A stretch of DNA of 5,799 bases from a bacterium (GTDB taxonomy: Bacteria > Desulfobacterota > GWC2-55-46): positions 1-5,799 of the forward strand of contig SCQA01000088.1 of assembly GCA_004298725.1 (NCBI GenBank). The letters run 5' to 3'. This document shows, piece by piece, positions 5,470-5,799 of this stretch. Each line of letters begins with the position of its first letter. Within the stretch, counting starts at the first letter, position 1. The notes beneath the pieces were generated by a model, which had not been told where the DNA came from, did not search any database, and worked only from the letters and a program-made list of their open reading frames with translations. Both the position numbers and the translations under genes were made by a program.

Positions 5470-5538
5470 CACTGGCCGCTTTTCTGGTTAAAAAAAATTG
5501 ACAGCTACAAAACCTTCCGTATGACAATCAGTTTCGTG

Positions 5539-5570
5539 GGTTGGCACCTCCAACCGGAATATCAGATTCC
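5539..5570. repeat. Two abutting small hairpins
   Basis: GGTTGG (5539-5544) pairs with CCAACC (5550-5555) around CACCT. The next base begins GGAAT (5556-5560), which pairs with ATTCC (5566-5570) around ATCAG. Both stems are perfect with 5-nt loops. No long T-run follows directly on the plus strand, so these are not classic terminators. The role is unknown. Confidence 0.45.
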
Positions 5571-5660
5571 AATATTTCAAAAAAACCATCATTGACAACT
5601 TTACACGCTCTGGTAAAAGAGGAAATTATTACTTTAGCTTGCCAAATTTTTCAAAAAATA

Positions 5661-5691
5661 TTGACACGTCTACGGTGTCGTGTTACATGTA
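5661..5691 (+). promoter_or_regulatory. Candidate promoter with overlapping operator-like dyads
   Basis: A perfect -35 TTGACA (5661-5666) is followed after 17 nt by TACATG (5684-5689), a weak -10. The spacer carries the dyads GACAC-N7-GTGTC (5663-5679) and ACACG-N10-CGTGT (5664-5683), followed directly by the palindrome TACATGTA (5684-5691). A dyad placed between -35 and -10 is the usual position for a repressor of the TetR or a similar helix-turn-helix family. The regulator and target gene are outside the window. Confidence 0.45.
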
Positions 5692-5799
5692 TGCTCTATT
5701 ATAAGCAGTATGTTTAAAAAAACCGCAATGGTGTCGTTCTCGTTAAAATTTAAATCCATAACATCTTGATTTTACAAGGCTATTTTTATCCATAGAAGG

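Larger units (their letters stand above)
5470..5799. other. AT-rich non-coding region, probable upstream region of an off-window gene
   Basis: No frame on either strand in these 330 bases has both a ribosome-binding site and a reasonable length. The region contains three perfect TTGACA hexamers (5498, 5592, 5661), two abutting hairpins (5539-5570) and a dyad overlapping the last TTGACA. The window ends in GAAGG, which could begin a ribosome-binding site for a gene just outside. It could also contain remnants of a decayed gene, but no protein family is recognisable. Confidence 0.5.

Noticed and set aside
5380..5595. 71-residue plus-strand frame
   Set aside because: It reads through the terminator stem and the tandem hairpins, has no ribosome-binding site and no family features.
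5710..5769. Short frame MFKKTAMVSFSLKF... (19 residues)
   Set aside because: It is too short and has no ribosome-binding site; a leader peptide cannot be excluded but is not supported.

Overview
The window looks like a gene-dense stretch of a mesophilic Gram-negative bacterial chromosome: short intergenic gaps, GGAGG ribosome-binding sites, sigma-70-like promoters and intrinsic terminators. The dispersed intergenic repeat types, and an Fe/Mn superoxide dismutase of a divergent type, resemble uncultured Deltaproteobacteria or Nitrospirota-like lineages. That placement is only an impression, because no phylogenetic marker gene is present. There is no rRNA, tRNA, CRISPR array, transposase or phage gene.

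Layout. Positions 36-879 (minus strand) hold a two-gene unit: a type I phosphoribosyltransferase-family protein, then a 58-residue conserved-type small protein with its own GGAGG in the 16-nt gap. Positions 880-1156 hold two back-to-back promoters built on an imperfect inverted repeat, followed by a repeat- and hairpin-rich leader. Positions 1157-2554 (plus) encode TldD, a zinc metalloprotease of the TldD/PmbA family, with no PmbA partner visible. Positions 2555-2865 are non-coding and contain at least two, probably three, types of dispersed repeat plus a terminator hairpin. Positions 2866-3330 (minus) encode a small exported protein of unknown function. Divergent promoters between 3330 and 3491 serve this gene and, on the plus strand, an FmdB-type zinc-ribbon protein (3491-3745) that ends at an intrinsic terminator. 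An inositol-monophosphatase-family enzyme (3848-4642) and an Fe/Mn-type superoxide dismutase (4755-5351, own promoter and very strong terminator) follow. Positions 5470-5799 hold no convincing gene. This AT-rich stretch carries three perfect TTGACA hexamers, two abutting hairpins and an operator-like dyad, and looks like the control region of a gene beyond the right edge.

The genes do not form a single pathway. They are mainly housekeeping or stress functions in short units. I found no clear undescribed multi-gene system. The items most worth a second look are the small gene behind the phosphoribosyltransferase, a repeat fragment that forms the start region of tldD, the non-standard active-site surroundings of the superoxide dismutase, the unknown exported protein, and the operator-like site at the right end.
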